Below the pieces are notes generated by a model, which saw nothing but the letters and a program-made list of their open reading frames with translations, searched no databases and was not told the DNA's origin. A DNA stretch of 47,304 bases from JAZQQB01 sp045628865 (GTDB lineage Bacteria > Bacillota > Clostridia > Lachnospirales > Lachnospiraceae). Below, in pieces: positions 20,401 through 27,693 of this stretch. The DNA is taken from positions 1-47,304 of the forward strand of contig JAZQQB010000033.1 of assembly GCA_045628865.1 (NCBI GenBank). The letters are read 5' to 3'. How positions within the stretch are numbered: position 1 is the stretch's first letter; each line of letters opens with the position of its first letter. The translations under genes were made by a program, and so were the position numbers.

Positions 20401-21488
20401 GTTTGGATGAGATGATCCTTCGAGAATGTCATGAGGATAATATTTTGCAGTATGCATATGATATTCAGAATGCAGGAAAGACACTGATGGGAATTATCAG
20501 TGATGTTTTGGATATTTCAAAGATGGAATCAGGTACCATGGATATCACTCCTGATAAGTATCAGGTGATCGAGCTGATCCAGGAATTGAAGAATATGATT
20601 GAATCACGGGCAAAGGATAAGGGATTGCAGTTTTTTATCCATTTGGAAAAAGAGGTTCCCAAGGCTTTGTACGGAGATGCGCTTCGTATCAAACAGACAG
20701 TACTGAATGTCTTGACCAATGCAGTCAAATATACAAAGGAGGGACAGGTAGATTTTTCTATCGATTATGAAAAAACAGATGCGGAGAATATCAACCTGAT
20801 TTTTACGGTTAAGGATACAGGTATTGGTATGAAAAAAGAGCATTTGGAGAAATTGTCCAATCCATTTGTTCGTTTCGATGAGGACAAAAATCGAAACATT
20901 GAAGGAACCGGACTTGGAATGAGTATCGTAACCATACTGATCAAACAGATGAATGGAGAGCTAAAGGTGGATAGTACCTACGGAGAGGGATCTACCTTTA
21001 CCATAAAGATTCCGCAGACAGTTATTGACTGGAATGGTGTAGGTGATTTCTTTAGCCAGAAAAAAATGACCGGTAACGTCAAAAAAGAGGCATTATTTAC
21101 TGCTCCAGATGCAGAGGTATTGGTGGTTGATGATAATGCTGTAAATCTGAAGGTTGTTAGTAGCTTATTGAAACGAACCAGGGTAAAGGTTACTTTAGCC
21201 AAAAGTGGAAAAGAATGTTTGGAACTGGCAGAAAAGAATCAGTATCATTTGATCTTTTTGGATCATCGCATGCCAGAATTAGATGGAGTGGAAACCTTGC
21301 AGATCTTAAAGCAGATGCATGGTATCAACCAGGATACACCAGTGGTAGCATTAACGGCTAATGCCATAAGTGATGCGGCTACATTCTATAAAGAAAAGGG
21401 CTTTGATGAACTGATCACCAAGCCAGTGGATCATGTGGAACTTGAAAGGAAAATGAAAAACCTACTGCCGCCTAATCTGGTGCAGTAG
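17418..21488 (+). CDS. Giant soluble hybrid histidine kinase K2 (HD-GYP-like, TPR, HisKA, HATPase, receiver)
   Basis: 1356 residues, collinear with K1 over the whole length. Of the four paralogues this one has the most canonical HD-GYP domain: H402, H447, D448 in HDIGK with the lysine kept, H476, H500, H501 in HHVDYDGKSGYP, and D532. It is therefore the best candidate for an active cyclic-di-GMP phosphodiesterase. TPR-like helices follow, then a charged coiled coil, HisKA with H984, HATPase (DTGIGM, GTGLGMS) and a receiver with phospho-acceptor D1282. The gene starts 47 bases after K1, behind GGGGG, with no terminator between them, so the pair is probably one transcript. Its final codons contain an inverted repeat that works as a terminator for the opposite strand (21452-21490). 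No Hpt or output gene follows. Confidence 0.87.
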   Translation: MDRIEEIYKQYLDNFKEITELERNMFIIRTQDEWRAFNKKLYEKQFQVYASNKAIYGELDKMLADPLDKEKADKLYELSLEIYMGEGDDYLLLVRVFEKLIAFYEQDLWENKAKLLWLYACIYYEINEVKSRQFSLLRRDFSYLLKLLELRKYYAEFEDPKDRQRFFVAYHNMIVTGIEACSFSVEKGYDIAKEMLDFYNSDVVQKLDGDNPEIEMLVRRTRIKMIISIFRLPEESDEIKQRFNTAVIKLYQEEIQKVKSEYELEPILFAGYLYANYQMNKRSIAEIFDDYMDYYGYRCLLVKDEDSPSREAIGLYLDSVEILSRWADQLNEPEKIRKMVANFRMIAERKWRYVSSENISYLNMLMKKLCFHIVKYGAFSNIDSEECVKQMILNRNYYMHLHCKTVEKIAVIIARNIVEDHPELLSCFSNMDQRDFIHTVSTNALFHDIGKQNMYEILYVNRRPMTEEEEEYVKTHPQVGAEFISQFDNLKKYRDVILLHHVDYDGKSGYPLGEQLMFPENKLLVDIIHLADCIEHEFERFFIEETINKESFLERFLVDGRGTKFHPKLVDLIIEKPEILDEMKLILNGVQYEEFCNYVKSLENISISLSFDDVFNEFAHSYREGVRRQKIKELKPYLNRLFVIAAHDNTNRSLGMAYYAAMRYHDAGKEYMECINCALEAVRYLDSTEEYRCMAIAYNTLGFMMQYQGNLENGIGYFLKSVDYTNRISDGAGIAGSAFNNIANLFREARNYERALFYYHLAEEKLHAQEKKCVSIHCSMLYCYFKLNDRGNLINTVDKVKKLCKKTNYEEFDLHVNLAIAYEYLERFDEMEEQLSMIQSNLAYLENYLMYLPEISTYLDLLENLGRFDELIEQLDIYIKYCEENTVNNQFFNNFVQRRIKVGHLTQDYDSVSYYGKYLYLNEAKNKQSRAKISLQMEKAYKESIQVQRKHREVLKQKRKLEKEVMEAQQANAAKSTFLTSMSHEIRTPIHAILGLDEMILRECHEDNILQYAYDIQNAGKTLMGIISDVLDISKMESGTMDITPDKYQVIELIQELKNMIESRAKDKGLQFFIHLEKEVPKALYGDALRIKQTVLNVLTNAVKYTKEGQVDFSIDYEKTDAENINLIFTVKDTGIGMKKEHLEKLSNPFVRFDEDKNRNIEGTGLGMSIVTILIKQMNGELKVDSTYGEGSTFTIKIPQTVIDWNGVGDFFSQKKMTGNVKKEALFTAPDAEVLVVDDNAVNLKVVSSLLKRTRVKVTLAKSGKECLELAEKNQYHLIFLDHRMPELDGVETLQILKQMHGINQDTPVVALTANAISDAATFYKEKGFDELITKPVDHVELERKMKNLLPPNLVQ

Positions 21489-21490
21489 GT
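21452..21490 (-). terminator. Minus-strand terminator embedded in the end of the K2 gene
   Basis: ACCTACTGC (21460-21468) and GCAGTAGGT (21482-21490) form a perfect nine-base stem that includes the K2 stop codon. Read on the minus strand, the stem is followed by GTTTTTCATTTT, the shape of an intrinsic terminator for the converging SH3 gene. On the plus strand no T tract follows. Confidence 0.7.
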
Positions 21491-21522
21491 ATCAGATACG
21501 ATATTGATGAAGTATCAGCTTG

Positions 21523-22152
21523 CTAGTTTTCTGTAATGGTAATGTATTTGGTTGCTACATAACCTTCATAGTTTGTGGTTTTTACATGAGCCCAGCTGTC
21601 ATCGTAGCTTAAAACAGTTCCGCGACTTATGTTGGTAAGCTTTGCAACAATTGTGGCATTGTTATCAGGCGCTTCGCGCATGTTTAATAAATTTATATCA
21701 TTCTTTACACGGAAGGAGCCTACTGGATTCTCAGGGGTTTCTTCCGTTTCTTCTGTTTCTTTCGTTTCTTCTGAAATAAGTTTTGAAGCGGAATTATCCT
21801 TAAGAGAAGTTTCTTCATGATCAAGAACAATTCGTTTTGCATCGCCAATACAGGTTTCGATATAAAGCACCTGATCTTCAAGGGTAGAACTTGTGCTTTC
21901 ATTGGAAGGAGCGATATCAGGCAGATTGGTGGCCGGTGTGTGGGTATCAGGAATCTTAGACGTGTTATCGCTGGCATAACGAATGGACCGGAATCGGTTG
22001 CTGTTTGTATCATCTAAGGAAAAATACTGAAAATAAAAGACACTGAAAAGAACAAAGACTGCAAGAGAGCCAGATGTTATACTGATGCTCCATTTATGTG
22101 TTAAAAGCTGTTTTTTGATTGTTTGTAAGATTTCCAAATATTTTTTTTTCAC
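21523..22152 (-). CDS. Membrane-anchored SH3b-domain protein
   Basis: 209 residues if started at the GTG at 22152, which has GGAG exactly six bases upstream; the longer ATG at 22212 has no ribosome site. A basic N-terminus precedes one membrane helix (about residues 22-42). An extracellular low-complexity linker rich in Ser, Thr and Glu follows, with a tandem EETKETEETEETPE tract encoded by repeated TTTCTTC-type units near 21735-21775. A bacterial SH3 domain ends the protein (NLLNMREAPDNNATIVAKL ... YEGYVATKYI). SH3b domains commonly bind peptidoglycan, so an envelope role is likely but unproven. The ribosome site sits inside the hairpin at 22159-22185. Confidence 0.8.
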   Translation of the reverse strand: MKKKYLEILQTIKKQLLTHKWSISITSGSLAVFVLFSVFYFQYFSLDDTNSNRFRSIRYASDNTSKIPDTHTPATNLPDIAPSNESTSSTLEDQVLYIETCIGDAKRIVLDHEETSLKDNSASKLISEETKETEETEETPENPVGSFRVKNDINLLNMREAPDNNATIVAKLTNISRGTVLSYDDSWAHVKTTNYEGYVATKYITITEN

Positions 22153-22158
22153 ACTACT

Positions 22159-22185
22159 CTCCATTCTGCCCCGCGGAATCCGGAG
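22159..22185 (-). promoter_or_regulatory. Start-site hairpin A sequestering the ribosome binding site of the SH3 gene
   Basis: On the minus strand CTCC (22185-22182) pairs with the GGAG ribosome site (22162-22159). After a two-base GG bulge, ATTC pairs with GAAT and, past a single mismatch, GC pairs with GC around a GGG loop. The GGAG is six bases from the GTG start. It is the most decayed of three similar hairpins in the window. Confidence 0.65.
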
Positions 22186-22260
22186 GGCGTTTGCAGGGTT
22201 GGTTAGTTCCATTTTTTATATCGGCAATTTTGGAGAAAAGTTAACGCTTTTTAATTAAAA

Positions 22261-22287
22261 CCTGCTCTTTTTTAAAAAAAGAGCAGG
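22261..22287 (-). terminator. Intrinsic terminator after the DUF378 gene
   Basis: CCTGCTCTTTTTT pairs with AAAAAAGAGCAGG almost without a loop. On the minus strand it is followed by TTTTAATTAAAA. It lies about 20 bases past the stop codon of the DUF378 gene. Confidence 0.85.
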
Positions 22288-22303
22288 CTTTCTAGGATGG
22301 AAC

Positions 22304-22519
22304 TTATGAATTTTGAGCTTCATGTGAGGCATACATATAGAATAGGACCATATAGATTCCACTGATGCCTACAAGGGTATAAATAATTCTGGAAATCCAG
22401 GACATACTACCAAATAACCAGGAAACTAAATTAAATCCAAAAAGACCAACGAGTCCCCAGTTTAGTGCACCAACAATGGCAATTGTTAATGCAACATAAT
22501 CAAGCCATTTATGATTCAT
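22304..22519 (-). CDS. DUF378 (YuzA-type) small membrane protein
   Basis: 71-residue protein opening MNHKWLDYVALTIAIVGALNWGLVG, the hallmark of the DUF378 family, with two predicted membrane helices and a short polar tail. The start at 22519 has AGGAAGGAG close upstream; the open frame continues further but without a ribosome site. The function of the family is unknown. It is an independent unit with its own terminator at 22261-22287. Confidence 0.9.
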   Translation of the reverse strand: MNHKWLDYVALTIAIVGALNWGLVGLFGFNLVSWLFGSMSWISRIIYTLVGISGIYMVLFYMYASHEAQNS

Positions 22520-22647
22520 GATAATTCTCCTTCCTGTTTTATTTTTAGTATTTACAAGTTTGATACAGGTATACTGAAAGTATTTTCCAAATGGGGTTCT
22601 GAATAGACAACTGTTTATTGTCATGCGTATTTGAATCGTTTTCCGAT

Positions 22648-22676
22648 TTGCAAATTTTGAACGAATTCGATAGAAT
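22648..22676 (+). promoter_or_regulatory. Predicted promoter of the diacylglycerol kinase-family gene
   Basis: TTGCAA (22648-22653), 17 bases, then TAGAAT (22671-22676), about 60 bases ahead of the chosen start codon. Confidence 0.6.
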
Positions 22677-22736
22677 GAAGGTAGACTATGTAACGATTGC
22701 AGATTGAGAAAATACCAAAGAAGCAGGAGTATGCAA

Positions 22737-23690
22737 ATGATATATTTTATAGTGAATGAAACCTCAAAGACAGGACGAGGAAAGAGTGTGTGGCAGCAGA
22801 TAGAAGATAAAATGAAGGATTCAGATGTGGCGTATACCGTTTACAAAACAGAGTATGCCGGACATGCCATGGAGCTTTCACGAGAAATTTGTGAGAAGGA
22901 GGATGAGGATATTTGTCTGGTTTCTGTAGGCGGAGATGGAACCATGAATGAGATTATTAATGGAATGACCAATTTTGACAGGGTTCGAATTGGTATCATT
23001 CCGTCAGGATCGGGAAATGATTTTCGAAGAGGCTTAAAGCTCCCAAAGGAGCCTGAAAAAAATTTAGAAAAAATCTTAGAGCTTGTGAAGCAGGGAGAGA
23101 ATAGCTATACAAACATTGATCTAGGATGTGTTTTTTACAGGGATGAAGAGGGAGAAAAGAAACGACTTTATGGAATCAGTGCAGGAGTTGGTATGGATGC
23201 CATTGTTTGCAAAAAGGCATTTCATTCGAAATTAAAGAAATTTTTAAATAAGATCCATCTTGGGAAGCTGACCTATGTACTATTGACTATTCAGACTCTT
23301 TTTTCCATGAAAACAACCAATGTTACCATGCGATTTATTACGGATTCCTATGAGAAGGTAATACGTAATAATAAGATGATTTTTGCAGCGGCTATGAATT
23401 TAAGGGCAGAGGGTGGTGGAGTACCTATGGCTCCAAATGGGAATCCATTTGATGGCCTTTTGTCTACCTGCTATGCTCATGGCATACCAAAATGGATGGC
23501 GTTTTTATGTTTTCCGGTTTTGATCGCTGGTAAGCACACAGCCTTGCATGGTTTTGATGTGAAGAATAGCCGAGAGGTACATATGAAATTAGAGGAACCA
23601 TTTGAACTTCACGCAGATGGAGAATATTTAGGAGATGTTAGTGAAGTGACTTTTAAAAGCCTGCCACATAAATTACATATGCTGATGTAG
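22737..23690 (+). CDS. Diacylglycerol/lipid kinase family protein (YegS/DagK type)
   Basis: 317-residue soluble kinase of the DAGK catalytic-domain family, which phosphorylates lipids such as diacylglycerol to recycle membrane lipid. Family motifs are GGDGT at residues 65-69 (SVGGDGTMNEIINGM) and the IPSGSGNDFRRG loop shortly after. A C-terminal beta domain contains NLRAEGGGVPMAPNGNPFDG and ends in the typical ELHADGEYLGD. The ATG at 22737 is chosen because AGGAG lies seven bases upstream; the in-frame ATG at 22731 is too close to it. The gene converges on the acyltransferase with only eight bases between stop codons. Confidence 0.92.
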   Translation: MIYFIVNETSKTGRGKSVWQQIEDKMKDSDVAYTVYKTEYAGHAMELSREICEKEDEDICLVSVGGDGTMNEIINGMTNFDRVRIGIIPSGSGNDFRRGLKLPKEPEKNLEKILELVKQGENSYTNIDLGCVFYRDEEGEKKRLYGISAGVGMDAIVCKKAFHSKLKKFLNKIHLGKLTYVLLTIQTLFSMKTTNVTMRFITDSYEKVIRNNKMIFAAAMNLRAEGGGVPMAPNGNPFDGLLSTCYAHGIPKWMAFLCFPVLIAGKHTALHGFDVKNSREVHMKLEEPFELHADGEYLGDVSEVTFKSLPHKLHMLM

Positions 23691-23700
23691 GTGGCTGGTT
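23658..23700. terminator. Bidirectional terminator spanning two convergent stop codons
   Basis: AGCC-T-GCCAC (23658-23667) pairs with GTGGC-T-GGTT (23691-23700), with an inner TACAT/ATGTA pairing. The plus strand then reads ATTTCCTTTTT, and the minus strand reads a TTTTAAAA tract. It overlaps the ends of both the lipid kinase and acyltransferase genes. Confidence 0.6.
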
Positions 23701-24787
23701 ATTTCCTTTTTGCCTGATATAAAAACGGGAGAAATTTTTTGATCACAAAAATGGAGATCACTTCAAATACAATTACAAATAAAAAAATATTTCCATATAA
23801 GAATAGAACTTTACAATGTGTGATCTTTGTGTTCATGGCATAGGCAAAGCTAAGGGCATTTCTTAAGATCCCAAAATCAAGATGGGTCACCATGATCAGC
23901 AGAGAATTCCTGCCCAAACATGTAAAGAGGCGACATGTTGGAATGCCTTTGCAAATAAGGATGATACCGATACATCCAATTACGGAACAAAGTGCGTAGA
24001 TATACCAGACACCAAAAATCATTCGATTGTAATCGACACCTTCAAATTTCATACAAAGCATCAAATCTGTTGTAAGCAATATAATTCCAGCAATGGTACA
24101 AATAATGGAATTTACTTTGCTTTTTTGCAGTTTTGTAAGAAATGCACCCATCCAATAGCCAAGCATTAAGTAAGCACAGGTCAGCATTCCTCGCAGTAGT
24201 ACTAAAACAACATTTCCCAGGATCTTTGCAGGAACATTTTTCTGAAAAAATGGCTGATAAAGAATTGGCGCATATAGAAAAATCAGGATGGCGCTTACTA
24301 ATAAAATAGAAGTCATCATAATTGGATTTAAATGCTTTATTAATAAATGAAAGAAAATTTCAGCAAAAAAGAGGGCTGAAAAAAACCACAAAACGGAGGC
24401 CCCTTTTAGGGTGAGGGTGTCTAATAATATATTAGAAAGATCCTTTTTGGTAACCAGAGAGGGATCAAACTGATAACGAATATATTCGTGAATGAAATAC
24501 AAAATACTAAAGGTGCAGTACGGATAAAGAAGGGCTGCACTTTTTTTCTTGATAAAATTGGTGAAAGAAATGGAACTGCCGGTTTGTTCTTTTTTGAGAT
24601 AAAGCAGGATGCCAGATACCAGAAAAAAGATGGTCAGTGCACAGGAATTACCAAAGTGCGCAATCAGATCTTTATAGGGTGCTGGATCCACCACCTGTAC
24701 TGTTCCAAAAAGGTGTACCATGACCACAAGGAAGATACCAAAGCCCTTTGCCATATCTAAATATTCTGATCTGCTTTCATAATTCAT
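23699..24787 (-). CDS. Acyltransferase 3 family membrane protein (O-acetylase-like)
   Basis: 362-residue integral membrane protein with about ten hydrophobic helices, of the acyltransferase_3 family that O-acylates surface sugars or peptidoglycan. The family signature near the N-terminus is visible (YLDMAKGFGIFLVVMVHLFG, with H25 the likely catalytic histidine), as is the following FFLVSGILLYLKK segment. The start is taken at ATG 24787 (MNYESRSEYL), with GGAG exactly six bases upstream. An in-frame ATG at 24799 overlaps that ribosome site and is not credible. The ribosome site lies in the hairpin at 24794-24819. No sugar or polysaccharide genes are nearby, so the substrate is open. Confidence 0.87.
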   Translation of the reverse strand: MNYESRSEYLDMAKGFGIFLVVMVHLFGTVQVVDPAPYKDLIAHFGNSCALTIFFLVSGILLYLKKEQTGSSISFTNFIKKKSAALLYPYCTFSILYFIHEYIRYQFDPSLVTKKDLSNILLDTLTLKGASVLWFFSALFFAEIFFHLLIKHLNPIMMTSILLVSAILIFLYAPILYQPFFQKNVPAKILGNVVLVLLRGMLTCAYLMLGYWMGAFLTKLQKSKVNSIICTIAGIILLTTDLMLCMKFEGVDYNRMIFGVWYIYALCSVIGCIGIILICKGIPTCRLFTCLGRNSLLIMVTHLDFGILRNALSFAYAMNTKITHCKVLFLYGNIFLFVIVFEVISIFVIKKFLPFLYQAKRK

Positions 24788-24793
24788 TCTAAT

Positions 24794-24819
24794 CTCCATT
24801 TCACTTGTGAAATCCGGAG
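24794..24819 (-). promoter_or_regulatory. Start-site hairpin B sequestering the acyltransferase ribosome binding site
   Basis: On the minus strand CTCC, a two-base GG bulge, ATTTCAC, then AA, GTGAAAT and GGAG. The inner seven-base stem is perfect and CTCC pairs with the GGAG ribosome site six bases before the ATG. Upstream on the same strand (about 24830-24855) a partial second copy reads CTGGATTTCGC, GGG, GTGAAAC. Confidence 0.75.
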
Positions 24820-25012
24820 CGGGTTATTTGTTTCACCCCGCGAAATCCAGAACGGTCTATTTTTTATCCTTTCTAGTATAAGAAATCCTTCGTGAAAATA
24901 CAATGGGATTTCATGAAAACATAATCGAAAAAATTAGAGATTAATGCTTGCTTTGACAGAAAATAGTACATATTTGCATAGAGATACCAATCAAAGTGTG
25001 TGAAAATAGTGA

Positions 25013-25018
25013 TATAAT
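25013..25018 (+). promoter_or_regulatory. Predicted extended -10 promoter of the PAS-type hybrid kinase gene
   Basis: TGATATAAT (25010-25018) is an extended -10 about 50 bases before the start codon at 25067. No good -35 box stands at 17 bases. TTGACA at 24953-24958 is too far away to pair with it. Confidence 0.45.
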
Positions 25019-25066
25019 AATGTAAACTATCTGAAAAATGTCTCGAAAAAGAAAGGATTGTGAAGA

Positions 25067-27028
25067 ATGGAAATTCAGAACTTTACACCAGAGAGATTAG
25101 AGGAAATCAAAAGCTATTACGATCATCTTCCTATGGGAGTTTGTATTCAGAAATATTTGGAAACGGAGGATGGGCTGGGAGATTATATTCCAGTATATGC
25201 CAATGAACTGTTTGCTGAGAGCATGGGCGCTCCTTTGTTTGTTGTGCTTGCCAATTCATTGCGTTCTTTTTCTGCTTCTTTTCCTCCAGAAAAATTACAG
25301 GAAATGAGTAAAATTGCTTTTCATGGATTAAAAATCTCAGGGAATGCCTTTTCTTATGATTACAAAAGATATTTTCGAACAGATATGTATCAGTATGAGT
25401 ATGGATATATCATTTCCTTTGTAACAGATATTACAAGTGCTTATGCAACGGGTAAAACCTTAACCAATATTGGAAAAACCTATGAAGCAATTTATTATGT
25501 GCAGGCAAAGGATGATATCAGCTTTGTTGTAAATTCAGACCAGGAAATGATTCCTTTTACGTATGAAGAATTTATGAGAACATACACAGAGGTGAAAGGG
25601 GTTATTCCTGAAGAATATGATGCTTTTATGGAATTTACATCTAAGGATTATGTGAAGAAGGCTTTGAATAGCGATAAGAAGCTTAGCAGAAAATTTCAGA
25701 TTAAAAATGAGCAGGGCAAGTATGAGTGGCGTTTGTTTGATTTAATAGCAGATGAGATAGATATGGCAACTGGTGACGTTTTATCTTTTACGATTACAGT
25801 CAGGGATATTGATGATCTGGTAAGACAGGAACGTAAAAGACAGGAAGAACTTGAAAAAGCGGTTAAAACTGCACAGTATGCTTATGAGAGTAAATCCAAT
25901 TTTTTAAAGCATATGTCTCATGATCTTCGTACGCCTTTGAATGGGATCATAGGAATCCTGCAGCTGATGGAAGATAATATTTCAGATAGAGAGCAAATGC
26001 TTTCCTTTATCGAAGATGCGAGAGGAAATGCTCATACGCTTTTGGACATCTTTAGAGATATTCTGGATCTGACCCGTATAGATTCTGAGGGATTAGAGGC
26101 TGGTGATGCTGTGTTTGATCTGCGCATTGTAAGTCCACAGTTAGAGAATGTAAAACAAAAGATGCCAGTAAAAATTGAAATTGAAAAGAATGAGTTCAAA
26201 TATCCAATCCGTAAGGCCAAGGATGTTTATATCAGACAGGTGATGCTTCAGCTTGTGGAGAATGCGGTGAAATTCAATAAAGAGGATGGCAGAATTCGTG
26301 TATCCTTCAAGGAAATGGAGGACCCAACCTGGGTCGAATTTGTAGTAGAGGATACTGGTATTGGCATGACGCAGGAATTTATCAATCATATTTTTGAACC
26401 ATTTACCCAGGAACGGGATGATGCAAGAACCAAATATCAGGGAAGTGGACTGGGACTCACTTATGTGAAGAAACTCGTTGATAAAATGAGTGGAACCATC
26501 AAAGTTGAAAGCGAAAAAGGAGTGGGAAGCAGCTTTATTGTGTGCCTTCCAATGGAAATTGTGACAGATGAGAGCGTGCAGATTTCCAATGTGCTGTTTG
26601 ATACGAAATTATTAGATACCAACAGCCTTGAAAATAAGCGCGTGCTTTTGGTGGAAGACAATCGTGTGAACATGATGGTTGCAAAAAAGCTTTTGGAAAA
26701 GAATAGAATGATCGTTGAAACCGCCGAAAACGGGTTGCTGGGACTTGAAAAGTTTGAACAGTCTAAACCATATGAGTACGATTACATCCTGATGGATCTC
26801 ATGATGCCCATCATGGATGGAGTATCTTCAGCAAGAAAGATTCGCAATTTAGACAGAGAGGACGCCAAACTGATTCCAATCCTGGCAGTTTCAGCCAATA
26901 CATTGCCCGAGGATATCACTGGTGCTTTGGAGGCTGGCATGAATGAACATATTTCCAAACCAATCGATATGAATTATTTGTTGCTTGCTATGAAAAAATA
27001 TGAGACCGCTTTTGAAAAAAATGGATAA
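25067..27028 (+). CDS. Soluble hybrid histidine kinase with PAS-like sensor region and C-terminal receiver
   Basis: 653-residue cytoplasmic sensor kinase. Residues 1-270 look like two PAS-type sensory domains (the second ends in KYEWRLFDLIADEIDMATG ... TVRDIDD). A coiled coil leads to HisKA with H285 in HMSHDLRTPLNGIIG. The HATPase has its N-box near 390-405, DTGIGM near 430 and GSGLGLTYV near 460. The receiver has E530 and D531, phospho-acceptor D577 in LMDLMMPIMDG and K631. It is not a close paralogue of K1-K4: the HisKA wording differs and it lacks HD-GYP and TPR parts. A small membrane protein starts 11 bases downstream and is probably co-transcribed. No Hpt partner is in the window. Confidence 0.92.
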   Translation: MEIQNFTPERLEEIKSYYDHLPMGVCIQKYLETEDGLGDYIPVYANELFAESMGAPLFVVLANSLRSFSASFPPEKLQEMSKIAFHGLKISGNAFSYDYKRYFRTDMYQYEYGYIISFVTDITSAYATGKTLTNIGKTYEAIYYVQAKDDISFVVNSDQEMIPFTYEEFMRTYTEVKGVIPEEYDAFMEFTSKDYVKKALNSDKKLSRKFQIKNEQGKYEWRLFDLIADEIDMATGDVLSFTITVRDIDDLVRQERKRQEELEKAVKTAQYAYESKSNFLKHMSHDLRTPLNGIIGILQLMEDNISDREQMLSFIEDARGNAHTLLDIFRDILDLTRIDSEGLEAGDAVFDLRIVSPQLENVKQKMPVKIEIEKNEFKYPIRKAKDVYIRQVMLQLVENAVKFNKEDGRIRVSFKEMEDPTWVEFVVEDTGIGMTQEFINHIFEPFTQERDDARTKYQGSGLGLTYVKKLVDKMSGTIKVESEKGVGSSFIVCLPMEIVTDESVQISNVLFDTKLLDTNSLENKRVLLVEDNRVNMMVAKKLLEKNRMIVETAENGLLGLEKFEQSKPYEYDYILMDLMMPIMDGVSSARKIRNLDREDAKLIPILAVSANTLPEDITGALEAGMNEHISKPIDMNYLLLAMKKYETAFEKNG

Positions 27029-27039
27029 GGAGTGGCGAG

Positions 27040-27693
27040 ATGTCCTTTTTACAAAAGATCAGAAAGCCTGTTAAATCAACCAATTATGCAAAAATGCTGA
27101 TGGTGACATTTGGTATTTTCTGGGTAGGGGTCTTGCTTGGATGTTTATCATGGTATTTGACATATCATCAAAGTGACATGCCAAAGATCCTTCAGACAAT
27201 TGGGAAAATATTAGATTTAAAACGTTTTATGGGTGGTCTTTCACCCTGGCTAACGGCCGGAATCTGTGTATCCGCATTTAGTTTATCTGCATTTCGTGCC
27301 GAGATTAATATTTTTTTCCTGAATTTTGGAATGGTACTTAGTTATTATGTATATACCTGGGAATTCACGGGCATCTGGCCGAAGTATTACCTGCTTTCCT
27401 GGTTGATCCTGCTTTTGTTTGGACCGGTTTTTGGTCTGATCGTCTGGTATGGGAAAGGAGACGGCATGATTGCGGTACTCATCTCAGGGGTGATCGTTGG
27501 TCTGCTGTTTAATACCACTTTTCGATTGGACTTTTATTCCATTGAGGTTCGCTATCGCTTAAATCTTTTGATGCTCATCGCAGGAATTGTGCACATGCGA
27601 CGAAAAAATGCAAAGGAAAACGTCCTGATGGTGGCCATTGGAATGGTTTTTGCCATTTTTATGGGACTTATTCTTCCGAATCATATCTTGTAG
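27040..27693 (+). CDS. Polytopic membrane protein of unknown function
   Basis: 217-residue protein I do not recognise. It begins with a basic cytoplasmic stretch and has about six hydrophobic segments, including FGIFWVGVLLGCLSWYLTY, LSWLILLLFGPVFGLIVWY, and a final pair separated by the basic loop MRRKNAKEN. The ATG follows AAGGAG and lies 11 bases after the hybrid kinase gene, so the pair is probably an operon and the protein could be a membrane partner or output of that kinase (inference). Its 3' end overlaps the 3' end of the opposing AraC gene by 26 bases. Confidence 0.7.
   Translation: MSFLQKIRKPVKSTNYAKMLMVTFGIFWVGVLLGCLSWYLTYHQSDMPKILQTIGKILDLKRFMGGLSPWLTAGICVSAFSLSAFRAEINIFFLNFGMVLSYYVYTWEFTGIWPKYYLLSWLILLLFGPVFGLIVWYGKGDGMIAVLISGVIVGLLFNTTFRLDFYSIEVRYRLNLLMLIAGIVHMRRKNAKENVLMVAIGMVFAIFMGLILPNHIL

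Noticed and set aside
13306..21488. K1-K2 as a recent duplication of one gene
   Set aside because: They are collinear but clearly diverged in the N-terminal and TPR parts, so the duplication is old rather than an assembly artefact or recent event.
21735..21775. CRISPR-like or minisatellite repeat in the SH3 gene
   Set aside because: The short TTTCTTC-type units encode an in-frame Glu/Thr linker; there are no spacers or palindromic repeats of CRISPR type.
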